Source: Campylobacterales bacterium (lineage in GTDB: Bacteria > Campylobacterota > Campylobacteria > Campylobacterales > QNZT01). Taken from it: a stretch of DNA of 64,000 nucleotides. Below are positions 1 to 10,278 of the stretch, in pieces. The translations under genes and the position numbers were made by a program. The notes under the pieces are model-generated. The model saw only the letters and a program-made list of their open reading frames with translations, did not search any database and was not told where the DNA came from. Location: positions 1 to 64,000 of the forward strand of contig JAJRSK010000033.1 in NCBI GenBank assembly GCA_024278835.1, read 5' to 3'. Each line of letters begins with the position of its first letter. Positions within the stretch are counted from its first letter, which is position 1.

Positions 1-1212
1 ATAGTCCCATACAAGGTGTTTTTCACCTGCACCAAAGAAGATAGCATCACCCACTTTAAGATCTGAAACTTTGATAATTTCTTCTAAATCAGCCTCAGAG
101 AAAAACTTCGCCAATGGCCCTTTAAGCCCATCTTCTTTCATCTGTAAATACCCCAGTCCAGATGCACCAAACTTTCTCACATAATCCTCAAAACCTTTCA
201 TCTGTCGTTTTGAAAAGATAGTATCACCATTAGGAACTTTGAGCGCTTTGACACGGTTTTTCTTCGTATCTTTTGCGATATTTGAAAAGATTTCATTTTC
301 ACAACGCGCAAAGATATCTATCATGTCCACCATCGCTAAGTCATAACTAAGATCTGGCTTATCAGAACCATACTTCTCCATCGCTTCGCTATACGATATA
401 CGGTTAAATGGTATATTTATTTCATGTCCACAAGCAGCAAAAACTTGTTTTAACATATCTTCACTCACCGCGATAACCTCTTCTTGCCCACAAAAACTCA
501 TCTCCAAGTCTATCTGCGTAAATTCAGGTTGTCTATCTGCTCTTAAATCTTCATCTCTAAAACATTTAGCGATTTGAAAATATCTATCAAATCCACCTAC
601 CATCAGCAACTGTTTAAAAAGCTGAGGAGACTGTGGCAATGCATAAAACTCTCCACCATGCACACGGCTAGGCACGAGATAATCTCGCGCTCCCTCAGGT
701 GTAGACTTCGTTAAAACCGGTGTTTCTACTTCTAGAAATCCTTGTGCATCAAGCGCATTTCTCGCGGCTATCGTCGCTTTTGAACGGAGTTTAAATGTCT
801 CATATGACTTTGGTTTTCGTAAATCAAGATAACGGTACTTTAAAAGTGTCTCTTCCCCTACTTTGTCATCATTGATAACAAATGGCAAAACTTCACTTTT
901 ATTCTCAACGATAAGCTCATCAACAACGATTTCGATTTTCCCCGTTTTAAGGTTTTTGTTTTCAAGACCTTCACCACGAAGACGCACTTTTCCTTTAGCG
1001 ATAAGTACAAACTCATCTCTCACATCACTCGCTACTTTATGTGCGGATTCGCTATCAGCGGGATCACAGACAAGTTGCACCAAACCACTTTTGTCGCGTA
1101 AATCGATAAAGATAACACCACCGTGATCTCTATAGGAGTTTACCCAACCGCATAAGGAGACTTCTTCTCCTACATTTTCTTCATTTACTTCTGTACAGTA
1201 TTGACTTCTCAA
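1..1212 (-). CDS. aspS: Aspartyl-tRNA synthetase, C-terminus cut by window edge
   Basis: Charges tRNA-Asp in the cytosol. The reverse strand is open from a TTG at 1212 to the left edge, so the track omits it. It opens RSQYCTE, then gives [19 protein letters not shown] (the OB-fold anticodon-binding domain) and the class II core with [11 protein letters not shown] and [16 protein letters not shown]. About 404 residues are present out of roughly 580. The TTG start fits the conserved N-terminus of epsilonproteobacterial AspRS and has AGGA seven bases upstream. Many members of this group are non-discriminating and also charge tRNA-Asn; that is family knowledge, not visible here. Confidence 0.95.
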   Translation of the reverse strand, partial: MRSQYCTEVNEENVGEEVSLCGWVNSYRDHGGVIFIDLRDKSGLVQLVCDPADSESAHKVASDVRDEFVLIAKGKVRLRGEGLENKNLKTGKIEIVVDELIVENKSEVLPFVINDDKVGEETLLKYRYLDLRKPKSYETFKLRSKATIAARNALDAQGFLEVETPVLTKSTPEGARDYLVPSRVHGGEFYALPQSPQLFKQLLMVGGFDRYFQIAKCFRDEDLRADRQPEFTQIDLEMSFCGQEEVIAVSEDMLKQVFAACGHEINIPFNRISYSEAMEKYGSDKPDLSYDLAMVDMIDIFARCENEIFSNIAKDTKKNRVKALKVPNGDTIFSKRQMKGFEDYVRKFGASGLGYLQMKEDGLKGPLAKFFSEADLEEIIKVSDLKVGDAIFFGAGEKHLVWDY

Positions 1213-1352
1213 ATTTATTCCTAGACTTAATATTTCGTGATTGTATCTAATCTTGGGTTAAAAGCAAAAAATATACCACAATAGCTATCATGATAATAAA
1301 CACATCCACCGATTTGTCGATATTACTCATAGCCAACTTATCAGGGAGTCAA

Positions 1353-3257
1353 ATGAAAAATTTATCTATCAAAACAAAGCTTATCATCTTTACCACCCTT
1401 TCCGTGCTAGGATTAAGTGCATTGGCCATGCTTTTAAATAGTTCTCTTAACAATTTAAACCAATTTAATATGGCACAAACAAAAGTGCAAGAGTTAAAGT
1501 CTGATATGCTGATGCTACGAAGAAATGAAAAAGATTTCCTACTACGAAAAGATATGAAATATAAAGAGAAGTTTTCTAAAAACACCCTCACCTTACACCA
1601 AAATGTCTCATCCTTGGAAGGGATTTTGGATAACTATAGGATTGATACAAAAAAAGTTGAAGAATTTGACTCTATCATACGCACATATCAAAATGTTTTT
1701 TTCTCACTTATAGCAAAACAAAAAGAGATAGGTCTAAATCCTAAGGATGGGCTATATGGTAGTTTAAGGGAGTCTGTTCATCAAGTGCAAGCCTATGCAA
1801 AATCATCTCAAAACAATCAATTACTCGCACAGGTATATGACCTACGAAAACAAGAAAAAGACTTTATGTTACGAAGGGACATGAAGTATAAAGAGAAGTT
1901 TGAGAGTAAAATCATCACCCTTTTAGAAGCTTCCACGCAGGAGATACGCAGTCCTCTAGAAGCATACCAGAAGGATTTTCTAGCACTCGTTCAAGCAGAA
2001 CAAGAGATAGGACTAAGCAGTAGAGATGGCATACAGGGAAATATGAGAAATATCGTACATACAAGTGAAACTTTACTAAAAACCATGGCAAAAGAGGTAG
2101 AAGTTTCTGCGCTTGAAGAGATAAGCACTATGAAAACCCAAAGCTTTGCTATCACTATCACGGTAATACTACTCATGCTACTATTTGGTCGACTCTTTTC
2201 AACGAGTATCAATATCTCTATCAATAGATTCCAAGGGGGATTAGTCAACTTTTTTTCTTATCTTAACGGAGAAAAATCAGACGTCGTTTTACTACAAGAG
2301 ACAGAGGATGAGATAGGAGCTATGACCAAGGTTGTCAATAAAAACATCCTTCAAATCAAAGAGATGATGGAGCAAGATGCCGCCTTAATCGCAGAAGGGC
2401 AAGAAGTAATGAAAAGAGCGCAACATGGCTGCTATGCAAAATACATTGAAAAGTCAACTTCTAACGAGGCATTAGATAAGTTTAAAGACAATGTCAATGA
2501 AATGATAAAAGAGACAAAAGATAATTTTATCCATATCAATCAACATTTAGAATCATATTCACAACATAAATACACAAAAGAGCTGAGTATGCCACATATT
2601 GAACAAGGTGGCGTATTTGACATCTTGATTCATAACATCCATTCACTACGCAGTGCTATCGTAGATATGTTACAAAACTCTTCTGATAGTTCCAATGAGC
2701 TTTTGGTCAAAGCAGATTTTTTACAAACACAGATGCAAGCACTCAATGCTTCTACAAAAGAACAATCAGCCAGTATAGAAGAGACCGCATCTGCGATGGA
2801 GCAAATGACGCACTCTATCGAATCCACTTCAGATAAAACCAAAGATGTCATAAACCAATCAAACGATATCAAATCTGTCGTCAGTATCATTGGAGACATC
2901 GCAGAACAGACAAATTTACTAGCACTTAACGCAGCCATCGAGGCAGCAAGAGCCGGAGAGCATGGACGCGGATTTGCCGTCGTAGCAGATGAAGTCCGTC
3001 AGCTTGCTGAACGCACACAAAAGTCTCTCTCAGAAATTGATGTTAGTGTCAACGTCCTGACGCAATCTATCACAGAGATTGGTGTGAGTATCGATGAACA
3101 AAGTAGTGGCATCTCACAAATCAACACATCTATCACACAGATAGACCAAACAACACAATCCAATGCACACACGGCCAGTGAAGTCAATGTTGTTGCCAAT
3201 GAGGTCAAACAGATGGCATCCTCCATCTTAGAAGAGGTAGAAGAGAAAAGCTTTTAA
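1353..3257 (+). CDS. Methyl-accepting chemotaxis protein with helical bimodular sensor
   Basis: Transmembrane chemoreceptor signalling to CheA/CheW. I place the start at 1353 ([10 protein letters not shown]) behind the ribosome site CAGGGAG. The track's 1290 ATG lies inside a TATCATGATA palindrome and adds 21 residues of poor character. There is a membrane segment near residues 10-30, then a periplasmic region with two copies of an LRR/EKDF/MKYKEKF helix about 115 residues apart, as in HBM sensors that bind small organic acids. A second membrane segment ([11 protein letters not shown]) follows, and the cytoplasmic hairpin carries [19 protein letters not shown]. The ligand is unknown. It appears monocistronic. 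Confidence 0.92.
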   Translation: MKNLSIKTKLIIFTTLSVLGLSALAMLLNSSLNNLNQFNMAQTKVQELKSDMLMLRRNEKDFLLRKDMKYKEKFSKNTLTLHQNVSSLEGILDNYRIDTKKVEEFDSIIRTYQNVFFSLIAKQKEIGLNPKDGLYGSLRESVHQVQAYAKSSQNNQLLAQVYDLRKQEKDFMLRRDMKYKEKFESKIITLLEASTQEIRSPLEAYQKDFLALVQAEQEIGLSSRDGIQGNMRNIVHTSETLLKTMAKEVEVSALEEISTMKTQSFAITITVILLMLLFGRLFSTSINISINRFQGGLVNFFSYLNGEKSDVVLLQETEDEIGAMTKVVNKNILQIKEMMEQDAALIAEGQEVMKRAQHGCYAKYIEKSTSNEALDKFKDNVNEMIKETKDNFIHINQHLESYSQHKYTKELSMPHIEQGGVFDILIHNIHSLRSAIVDMLQNSSDSSNELLVKADFLQTQMQALNASTKEQSASIEETASAMEQMTHSIESTSDKTKDVINQSNDIKSVVSIIGDIAEQTNLLALNAAIEAARAGEHGRGFAVVADEVRQLAERTQKSLSEIDVSVNVLTQSITEIGVSIDEQSSGISQINTSITQIDQTTQSNAHTASEVNVVANEVKQMASSILEEVEEKSF

Positions 3258-3303
3258 CAAGGGTTTTTCTTATTTTTAATCACAAAGAAGCTAGAATATC
3301 CGC

Positions 3304-4203
3304 ATGCACTTTATATTTAATGATGAGAAACTTGATTCTATTAAAACCGTCGGCTTAGTGATACGCCCAGACTCTAAGCACCTTCTCCCCTACTATCATA
3401 CCCTAAAATCAGCATTAGATAAACATAATGTCACCCTACTTATCGCGCAAAATTCTGCTGATATGATAGGTATTGAGGGTGGCATCTCACGGGAAGAGAT
3501 GTTTGAAAAAAGTGATATGCTTATCGCATTTGGAGGAGATGGCACTTTACTCTCTTTAAGTCGTCGCTCTTACCATCATGATAAGCCCATTCTAGGTATC
3601 AATGCTGGGAATCTTGGCTTTCTTACCGATGTCCAACTAGATGAAATAGAGGGCTTTATCAATAAGATATTTGCGGGTGAATACCGTATAGACCACCGGA
3701 TGGTTTTAGAGGTAGAACTACACGCAACTACAGGCATCAAAAAACTTATCGCAGTAAATGATGTCGTACTCTCACGTCCTTCTATCGAAGGGATGATTAA
3801 CGTAGATGCCTATGTCACTAGTAAAAATGCAGGCATGAGCGAAAAACACCTTAACCGCTACCGTGGTGATGGACTCATCATCTCAACACCTACAGGTTCT
3901 ACCGCCTACAATCTCTCTGCTGGTGGTCCTATACTCTTTCCCCTCACCGAAGCGATGATTTTGACACCTATCTGTCCACACTCTCTTACTGAACGTCCTA
4001 TGGTGTTGCCAGCTGATTTTGATGTCACTTTTAAAAGTGAAGATGAGACTATTATCGTAGTAGATGGACAAGATATCTACAATTTAAAATTTTTCGATTT
4101 TATCCGTATCAAGATAGCCTCACGCTCAGTACGTATGATTCACCGCGTAGAGCGAAACTACTTTGATGTACTCAAACAAAAACTCAACTGGGGAAGCAAT
4201 TGA
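3304..4203 (+). CDS. nadK: NAD kinase
   Basis: Phosphorylates NAD to NADP using ATP or polyphosphate. It carries the family GGDGTLL motif near residue 78, GINAGNLGFLTD, and the substrate-binding TPTGSTAYNLSAGGPI near residue 200. At 299 residues it has normal family length. It overlaps the following recN-like gene by four bases, so the two are translationally coupled, an arrangement common in Campylobacterota. Confidence 0.95.
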   Translation: MHFIFNDEKLDSIKTVGLVIRPDSKHLLPYYHTLKSALDKHNVTLLIAQNSADMIGIEGGISREEMFEKSDMLIAFGGDGTLLSLSRRSYHHDKPILGINAGNLGFLTDVQLDEIEGFINKIFAGEYRIDHRMVLEVELHATTGIKKLIAVNDVVLSRPSIEGMINVDAYVTSKNAGMSEKHLNRYRGDGLIISTPTGSTAYNLSAGGPILFPLTEAMILTPICPHSLTERPMVLPADFDVTFKSEDETIIVVDGQDIYNLKFFDFIRIKIASRSVRMIHRVERNYFDVLKQKLNWGSN

Positions 4204-5726
4204 TAGAGCGATTTTATCTCAAAAATCATCTCTCATTTAAAGAGATTGATTTAGAATTTAATGAAAATTTAGTCATATTTACAGGACCTTCGGGTGCCGG
4301 TAAGTCAATCCTCATGGAATCACTTCTCACCCTATTTGGTCTCAAAGATTGTGATGCCAAAGCGATAGAAGCTACCCTTCCTTCCAAGATAGATTTCAAA
4401 GAGAGTGGTATTGAAGCGGATGAACCTAACATCTTTAGATATACCAAAGAAAAATCTGCCCGATATTTTATCAACAACCAACAAATCAGCAAAAAAAATC
4501 TTAAAAATATCACGACACATTTCATCAACTATCTCACACTACGTGAATTTAAAGAGTTTGAAAATGACAACCTCCTCACACTACTAGACAGCATTGCTAC
4601 ACAAAAAAACAGTCATCATGATAAGAGTTTACAAACATTTAAAAGTACTTACAAAATCTTACAAGCCACACAAAAAACCTTAGAAGATATAAAAGAACAA
4701 GAGAGACAAGTCACGGAACTAAAAGAGTTCGCCCTCTTTGAAATCCAAAAGATAGAGTCGATTAATCCTTCAGAGGAAGAGTATGAAGAGTTACTCATAC
4801 AAAAAAAAGAACTCTCCAAAAAAGAGAAGTTAGAAACAGCCCTCTCTTTGGCGATGGAGATATTTCACTTTGAAGGAAAGGTAAATGATGCACTTACCAT
4901 ACTAGAAGCACCTAGCGAACAGTTTGATGATGCGATGAACGAGCTGAAAGTCACCCTTGAAAGTGCCCACGAAAGGCTCTCTGCGCTTGATGACTTAAAC
5001 ATAGAAGAGATGCTTGACAGGCTAGAAAAACTCTCCTCTTTAAAGACAAAGTATGGCTCATTAGAAGAGAGTTTGCACTATCTTGAAAAGAAAAAAGAAG
5101 AATTATCTCGTTACGAAAATATCGCTTTTGAAAAGAGTAATTTAGAAAAAGAAGTAAAAGATCTCCAAGAGAAAGTAGCCACTTTAGCACAAGCACTTTC
5201 CAAGGGGCGTAAAAAAGCACTCAACACTTTATCCGGTCGGGTTTCACACTACCTCACACTCTTGCATCTTGAAAACCTTGACTTTCATTTTACCCAAGGA
5301 GAACTGCACCCACTAGGTCATGATTTTCTCAGCATCAGCTTAAAATCCACTCCCCTAGAGAAGGTCAGTTCGGGAGAGCTAAACCGTATCCGCCTAGCAC
5401 AGCTTGCAGCTTCAAGTGAGTTTATACAAAGTGATGGTGGCGTACTCATCCTTGATGAAATCGATGCCAATTTAAGTGGTAAAGAGTCTATGAGTATCGC
5501 ACTTGTTCTTGAAGTACTTGCCAAGCATTATCAGATATTTGCCATCTCTCATCAGCCACAACTCTCTTCCAAGGCAGGTATGCACTTTCTAGTCCACAAA
5601 GAAGATGGGGAAAGCCGCGTAAAACTACTGGGAAAAGAGGAGCGGATAAACGAACTTTCACGTATGATTTCAGGAGATGAAATCACCCAAGAAGCAGTAC
5701 AGTTTGCTACAAGTTTATTATCATGA
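4200..5726 (+). CDS. recN: DNA repair ATPase RecN
   Basis: SMC-like ATPase for double-strand-break repair. Walker A is GPSGAGKS near residue 30. A charged coiled-coil middle follows (about residues 140-340), then the ABC signature SSGELNRIRLA and Walker B GGVLILDEIDANLSG, and a switch His in ISHQPQ. It starts at TTG inside the nadK stop (TTGATAGAG). At 508 residues it is shorter than E. coli RecN (about 550), which is usual for this phylum. The stop region lies in a TATCATGATA palindrome shared with the converging kinase gene. Confidence 0.9.
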   Translation: MIERFYLKNHLSFKEIDLEFNENLVIFTGPSGAGKSILMESLLTLFGLKDCDAKAIEATLPSKIDFKESGIEADEPNIFRYTKEKSARYFINNQQISKKNLKNITTHFINYLTLREFKEFENDNLLTLLDSIATQKNSHHDKSLQTFKSTYKILQATQKTLEDIKEQERQVTELKEFALFEIQKIESINPSEEEYEELLIQKKELSKKEKLETALSLAMEIFHFEGKVNDALTILEAPSEQFDDAMNELKVTLESAHERLSALDDLNIEEMLDRLEKLSSLKTKYGSLEESLHYLEKKKEELSRYENIAFEKSNLEKEVKDLQEKVATLAQALSKGRKKALNTLSGRVSHYLTLLHLENLDFHFTQGELHPLGHDFLSISLKSTPLEKVSSGELNRIRLAQLAASSEFIQSDGGVLILDEIDANLSGKESMSIALVLEVLAKHYQIFAISHQPQLSSKAGMHFLVHKEDGESRVKLLGKEERINELSRMISGDEITQEAVQFATSLLS

Positions 5727-7997
5727 TAGAGGAAATTTAATAGTAAATAAAGCGCCGTTTTTACTATTTTTTACACGTAATTCCCCTTTACAATGCTCTT
5801 CGATAATTGTCTTAGACATATAAAGTCCTAAGCCCGTACCATTCTTCTCTTTTGTAGAAAAGTATGGGTCAAATATCTGCCCCATATACGCTGTATCAAT
5901 CCCTTTAGCATTATCCTCTATCTCTATAAAGAGACTTTTTCCTCGCACATAAGTACCTATCATGATAGAAGGATTACTTACCTTTTTTTCCACAAGCGCA
6001 TCTTTGGCATTATTTAAGATATTTAAAACGACTTGTTTAATCTCATTTTCATATGAGACAATCTTTTCACTTGTTTGATAAGCTCGCTCTACCACAATTC
6101 TTTTTGATTCTAAGGTAGGATTTATCAATTCAATCGTCTCATCTAAAAGCTTATTTGCCATAAAGGTTTTTTTCTCTTTTTGTGGCTTAAAAAAGTTTCT
6201 AAAATCCTCAATGGTCGTAGCAAGATACTGGACATATTTTTCTATACGTTTTGTACGCTCTAAGATAAATGCGTCACTTTTTTGTGATGCCTCTTCACTA
6301 TCTCTCAGTAATTTTCCTGTTTGTATTTTGACCTCCAAGTTCATCACCACCATGGCAATAGAACTTAATGGCTGTCTCCATTGATGAGAAATCATACTTA
6401 ACATTTCACCCATCTGTGCCATACGAGATTGTTGTAAAAGTTGATTCATCTGTTCTTTGTTCTGCTGTTCTAGGATTTTTCTTTTTGTGATATCTTGGGT
6501 GATGATTTGTACCACTTTTTCATCATTGAGAGTGATGATTTTAGAGACTATTTCCATCCACATCAAGGCACCATCTCTTCTGATACCTCGCCACTCCCAC
6601 GTATAGTCACCATTTTTGATCAACTCTCTTTGAAAATGACGTCCTGCGCGTAGAGAAGTTTTACCACCTTCTTGCAAAGGGGGTGCAAACTCTAATATAT
6701 AATGCCCTATCAAACTCTCTTTGGAACCAACCCCTAGCATCTGCACAAAAGCATTGTTACACTCTACTATCTTGGCATCTTTAAGGATACAAATCCCAGA
6801 ACCTGCCCTTTCAAAAAGTGTCTCATAGCTTGATTTTTGTATCTCTAGCTCTGCTACTTTTTCTTTTACCTTCTCCTCAAGGGTATTATTTAAATGCTCC
6901 AACTCTTTTTGTGTAGAGATGATTCTCGCAATCAACACTTTACCAAATAACATAAATATAAAGATAAGTATCCCAGGAAGCACCTTAAAAAAAACTGCTT
7001 TATATAGATTATATTTGTTAAAATAGTAGATAAAATCCCAGGGGGCATTTGCTAAGCTTTTTTTATAGAAAAAATAATCTCCTACTGCGATAAAGTCCTC
7101 TTCTGTACCTTCTGACGCTAACATCTCTTGTGAAAGTACTGTTTTTAAATCAATAATTTTATCATTTAAAAAACCTTTGATACCTTGCATTGCTAAAATT
7201 TGATGCTGCGCATTGGCAATGAGAGAAGTACCCTGGCTATCTTTGAAACCTTCTAGTAAAGCACCTAAATGTTCTAAGGTCATATCTAGTGCAACAACCC
7301 CTTTAAACTCTCTATTATGATAGACTGGTTTACCAATACTTGTCATCAATCCTAGCCCACCTGCATCTACATACAGAGGTGTCCAAAACAGTGATTTATC
7401 AGGATTTAGCGCAGGTGTACCATAGGTAAAACACTCTTTATCCATATCTTCTTTTCTCAAACGAAATATATCAGAGTGTACATAAGGGAAAAGATTGATA
7501 AATCCACTTTTAGAGGTATAATAAATCCATGCAGAATCCTTGATATGATTTCCGATGGTACTTAAAAGAGGATTTAAAGAGAGTGCCATACAAAGCTCAT
7601 TTTTATCTATATCAGAACTATGTAAATCCCCATACCCAGTGATCTTGGTTCTATCTGTAATATCCAACAATTTATGATAAGCATCATCAAGCGTAAAATA
7701 GTTCCCTTCTCTAGCCTGATGTACCATAGTAACCATACTTTGACATTTCGAATAAGGAGAATAAAGGAAAAGTTCTGCTGCACTTTCTAAATAAGAGATA
7801 GCTTCTATCTTCTCTTTTAAAGAAAAATCCAACTCCTTTGTAAAACTCTCTAAAGTTTTAAATCGTTCATGCTTGAGCTCAAGATTATGTAGATTGATTT
7901 TATACAGCAGCATAGCAATTAAAAAAAGAAATAACAATATAAAAAGAATATTGATATACCTCGCCACACCAAAATATTCTATAATTCTTTTTATCAA
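5721..7997 (-). CDS. Cache/PAS sensor histidine kinase
   Basis: Membrane sensor kinase. The N-terminal membrane segment (NILFILLFLFLIAMLL) is followed by a periplasmic region of about 300 residues that looks like a double Cache domain, with a YTSKSGFINLFPY stretch. A second membrane helix (VLPGILIFIFMLFG) comes near residue 345, then a coiled coil and a PAS/PAC unit ending in IITQDITKRK. The dimerisation/H-box is SHQWRQPLSS, with phospho-acceptor His near residue 538, and the ATPase shows DNAKGI and GTGLGLYMSKTI. No response regulator is adjacent, so the partner is unknown. It converges on recN with a six-base overlap. Confidence 0.9.
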   Translation of the reverse strand: MIKRIIEYFGVARYINILFILLFLFLIAMLLYKINLHNLELKHERFKTLESFTKELDFSLKEKIEAISYLESAAELFLYSPYSKCQSMVTMVHQAREGNYFTLDDAYHKLLDITDRTKITGYGDLHSSDIDKNELCMALSLNPLLSTIGNHIKDSAWIYYTSKSGFINLFPYVHSDIFRLRKEDMDKECFTYGTPALNPDKSLFWTPLYVDAGGLGLMTSIGKPVYHNREFKGVVALDMTLEHLGALLEGFKDSQGTSLIANAQHQILAMQGIKGFLNDKIIDLKTVLSQEMLASEGTEEDFIAVGDYFFYKKSLANAPWDFIYYFNKYNLYKAVFFKVLPGILIFIFMLFGKVLIARIISTQKELEHLNNTLEEKVKEKVAELEIQKSSYETLFERAGSGICILKDAKIVECNNAFVQMLGVGSKESLIGHYILEFAPPLQEGGKTSLRAGRHFQRELIKNGDYTWEWRGIRRDGALMWMEIVSKIITLNDEKVVQIITQDITKRKILEQQNKEQMNQLLQQSRMAQMGEMLSMISHQWRQPLSSIAMVVMNLEVKIQTGKLLRDSEEASQKSDAFILERTKRIEKYVQYLATTIEDFRNFFKPQKEKKTFMANKLLDETIELINPTLESKRIVVERAYQTSEKIVSYENEIKQVVLNILNNAKDALVEKKVSNPSIMIGTYVRGKSLFIEIEDNAKGIDTAYMGQIFDPYFSTKEKNGTGLGLYMSKTIIEEHCKGELRVKNSKNGALFTIKFPLS

Positions 7998-8118
7998 ACC
8001 TATTTCCCCTTTTTAAATATCTTAAATAAAAAGCACAAGTTATGCCAATAATTAATATATTTGAATAAATAGCATAAAAAGAGTATAATTAGGTGAAAAT
8101 AAAAGAAGGGAATTAATT

Positions 8119-8322
8119 ATGGCAAAAGTCGTTAAAGTTATCGAGGTTCTATCTCAATCAGACAAAAGTTGGGAAGATGCAGCGCAAGGTGCTATCACAG
8201 AGGCAGCAAAATCAATCAAAAACATCAAGTCTATCTACATCCAAGACAAGAGCGCGAAAGTAGTGAATAATAAGATTACTAAGTATAGAATTACCGCGAA
8301 AATCTCTTTTGTGATAGAATAA
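8119..8322 (+). CDS. Dodecin-family flavin-binding protein
   Basis: At 67 residues this matches dodecin, a twelve-subunit shell that stores riboflavin or FMN. It opens MAKVVKVIEVLSQSDKSWEDA, and the pattern of one helix followed by two strands ending ITAKISFVIE is typical. A TATAAT-like -10 (AGTATAATTAGG) lies about 30 bases upstream and GAAGGGA provides the ribosome site. A hairpin terminator follows, so it is a single-gene unit. Confidence 0.88.
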   Translation: MAKVVKVIEVLSQSDKSWEDAAQGAITEAAKSIKNIKSIYIQDKSAKVVNNKITKYRITAKISFVIE

Positions 8323-8326
8323 GCAT

Positions 8327-8347
8327 AATCCCCAGATAGTGGGGATT
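8327..8347 (+). terminator. Hairpin after dodecin gene
   Basis: Perfect 7-bp stem AATCCCC/GGGGATT with a 7-base loop, five bases after the dodecin stop. The tail is AT-rich rather than a clean T run, so it is probably a terminator of modest strength. Confidence 0.6.
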
Positions 8348-8372
8348 AATATCTCTTGGGTATAATATTTTT

Positions 8373-9449
8373 ATGAAGATACTATTTTTATATACAAAGT
8401 TTGATTCTGCCCTTAAGGAAAAAATCAAACTATTAAAAGAGCACAATGCTGAAGTCTCCGCACTTTCCCTGCTAGAGTATAAACTCACAGAAGATGACGA
8501 TATTACCCAGATGGAACCCCCAAGTAGATTAGAGTTTCTAGAGAAAAATAGTGCAAAGCTCAGGGTTATTAACCGTATATTCAAGCGTAAATCCCTACTC
8601 TCTTCTCTTGATGACTATGATATTATTGATGTCTATAAATGTGAAAAGTCTGCTCTTTTTATTGTAGATGAAATCAGCGAAAAATGTTATGATTTTTTTG
8701 TAACCGTCAGTTCTGAAGAACATGCACCCAATATCTTAACCAAACAATTTTATAAATACCTCTATCAAAAAGCACGTTTTTTACTTTTTAGCAGTAGCGA
8801 AATCAAAAATAGTTTTAGCTATATAGATGAAGAGAAAAGTCGTCTTATCTATGAGGGAATGCCCCTTTTAGAAGAGTTAGCTAAGATTTCGGAGGAAGAG
8901 ATTTTTAAAGCCTCCTATGCGATGGGATTTGACCTTGAAAAGGATATCATCTACTGTGATATGAGTGGTGCATTACGAACGCAGATGCGCTTTATCGATG
9001 ATTTACTCACACTTCCTATACAAAGACTACGCCAAAGCACTTTTATCTTTCATCTCAATGCACACACTTTAGATGAGCGAAAGGCACTCAAAGCACATTT
9101 GGAAGAGAAAAATTTTGATTATCTACTCATTGAGGCTCTCATCACACCCAAACAGAGTGCACTTTTATATAAAATCGCAGATAAATCACTCATCCTTTCT
9201 GACTCTTCATCCCTTGTTCTCTCCCTTTATAGCAAAAATCACACCTACCTTTATGGGGATATCATGATAGATGATATTTATCAAAAAGAGTCACTATTTA
9301 TCGATACATTTGACCACTTTACAAGTAAAAAAGAAGAAGACAATGTCATCATCAATGACTTATTGGAAGACAATAAACAAAAAATTCAAATGATTTTTTC
9401 TCCTGATGAGAGCATCAATCGCTATATAGAGGTACTAAAAGAAGTATGA
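8373..9449 (+). CDS. Protein of unknown function, possibly glycosyltransferase-like
   Basis: 358 residues opening MKILFLYTKFD, with alternating strand/helix segments reminiscent of a GT-B Rossmann fold. I see no diagnostic sugar-nucleotide motif, no signal peptide and no membrane segment. It overlaps tatD by four bases (ATGA type), so it heads the operon running to mrdA. Function is not assigned; a structure-based search would be the way to place it. Confidence 0.6.
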   Translation: MKILFLYTKFDSALKEKIKLLKEHNAEVSALSLLEYKLTEDDDITQMEPPSRLEFLEKNSAKLRVINRIFKRKSLLSSLDDYDIIDVYKCEKSALFIVDEISEKCYDFFVTVSSEEHAPNILTKQFYKYLYQKARFLLFSSSEIKNSFSYIDEEKSRLIYEGMPLLEELAKISEEEIFKASYAMGFDLEKDIIYCDMSGALRTQMRFIDDLLTLPIQRLRQSTFIFHLNAHTLDERKALKAHLEEKNFDYLLIEALITPKQSALLYKIADKSLILSDSSSLVLSLYSKNHTYLYGDIMIDDIYQKESLFIDTFDHFTSKKEEDNVIINDLLEDNKQKIQMIFSPDESINRYIEVLKEV

Positions 9450-10234
9450 TTATAGACACACACTGTCATCTCAATGACAAACAATATTTTGACGACTTAG
9501 AAGAAGTCTTGGCACGCTCACGAGAACATCAAGTTATCGCGACTATTATCCCTGGTGCAGACCCTAGAGAGTTACCTCGCGCAATAGCACTATGCGAAGA
9601 ACATAAAGAACTCTTTTTTGCCGTAGGTGTGCACCCTTATGACAAAGAGTTATATGATGAAGCACTTTTAAGAGAGCATGCCTCCCATCCAAAATGTATC
9701 GCCATTGGAGAGTGTGGACTAGATTACTTTCGCTTGCCTGAAGATCAAAAAGAGAAAGAGCTCGAGAAAGAGGAACAAAAAAAAGTTTTTATCGCACAAA
9801 TCAAACTGGCCATAGAGCTAGATAAACCCCTCATTATTCATATACGTGAAGCATCGGCAGATAGTAAAGCTATTTTGATAGAAGAAGAGGCAAAAAAAGT
9901 GGGTGGTATCTTACATTGTTTTAACGCTAGTGAGACTCTTTTGGAGTTAGATAAACACAATTTTTATTTTGGTATCGGAGGTGTTGTTACCTTTAAAAAT
10001 GCCAAAAAATTGGTTGAAATCCTCCCCCTTATCCCTCGCGACAAACTCTTGATAGAGACAGATGGCCCTTATCTGACCCCTCATCCCCATCGAGGGAGTA
10101 GAAATGAACCCTACTACACCACCCTTATCGCGGCAAAGATGGCTGAGATTTTAGATATTTCGCAAAATGAATTAGAAGCGTTAATGATATCAAATACTAA
10201 TAGGTTGTTTAAAGATGTATTTAAGTATATCTAA
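9446..10234 (+). CDS. tatD: TatD-family metal-dependent DNase
   Basis: Amidohydrolase-fold nuclease of the YabD/YcfH/TatD family. It opens DTHCHLND with the metal-binding HxH, then has GECGLDY near residue 92, PLIIHIREA, LHCFNAS, and the closing LIETDGPYLTP. At 262 residues it has normal length. Members act as 3'-5' DNA or RNA exonucleases or D-aminoacyl-tRNA deacylases, and the exact substrate cannot be read from sequence. Confidence 0.92.
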   Translation: MIIDTHCHLNDKQYFDDLEEVLARSREHQVIATIIPGADPRELPRAIALCEEHKELFFAVGVHPYDKELYDEALLREHASHPKCIAIGECGLDYFRLPEDQKEKELEKEEQKKVFIAQIKLAIELDKPLIIHIREASADSKAILIEEEAKKVGGILHCFNASETLLELDKHNFYFGIGGVVTFKNAKKLVEILPLIPRDKLLIETDGPYLTPHPHRGSRNEPYYTTLIAAKMAEILDISQNELEALMISNTNRLFKDVFKYI

Positions 10235-10278
10235 TATAGTATATTTAGGTTAAAATTTATATAACAAAAAGGTTTCCT

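Noticed and set aside
863-1126. 87-codon plus-strand ORF inside aspS
   Set aside because: Shadow of aspS on the opposite strand; composition and motifs belong to AspRS.
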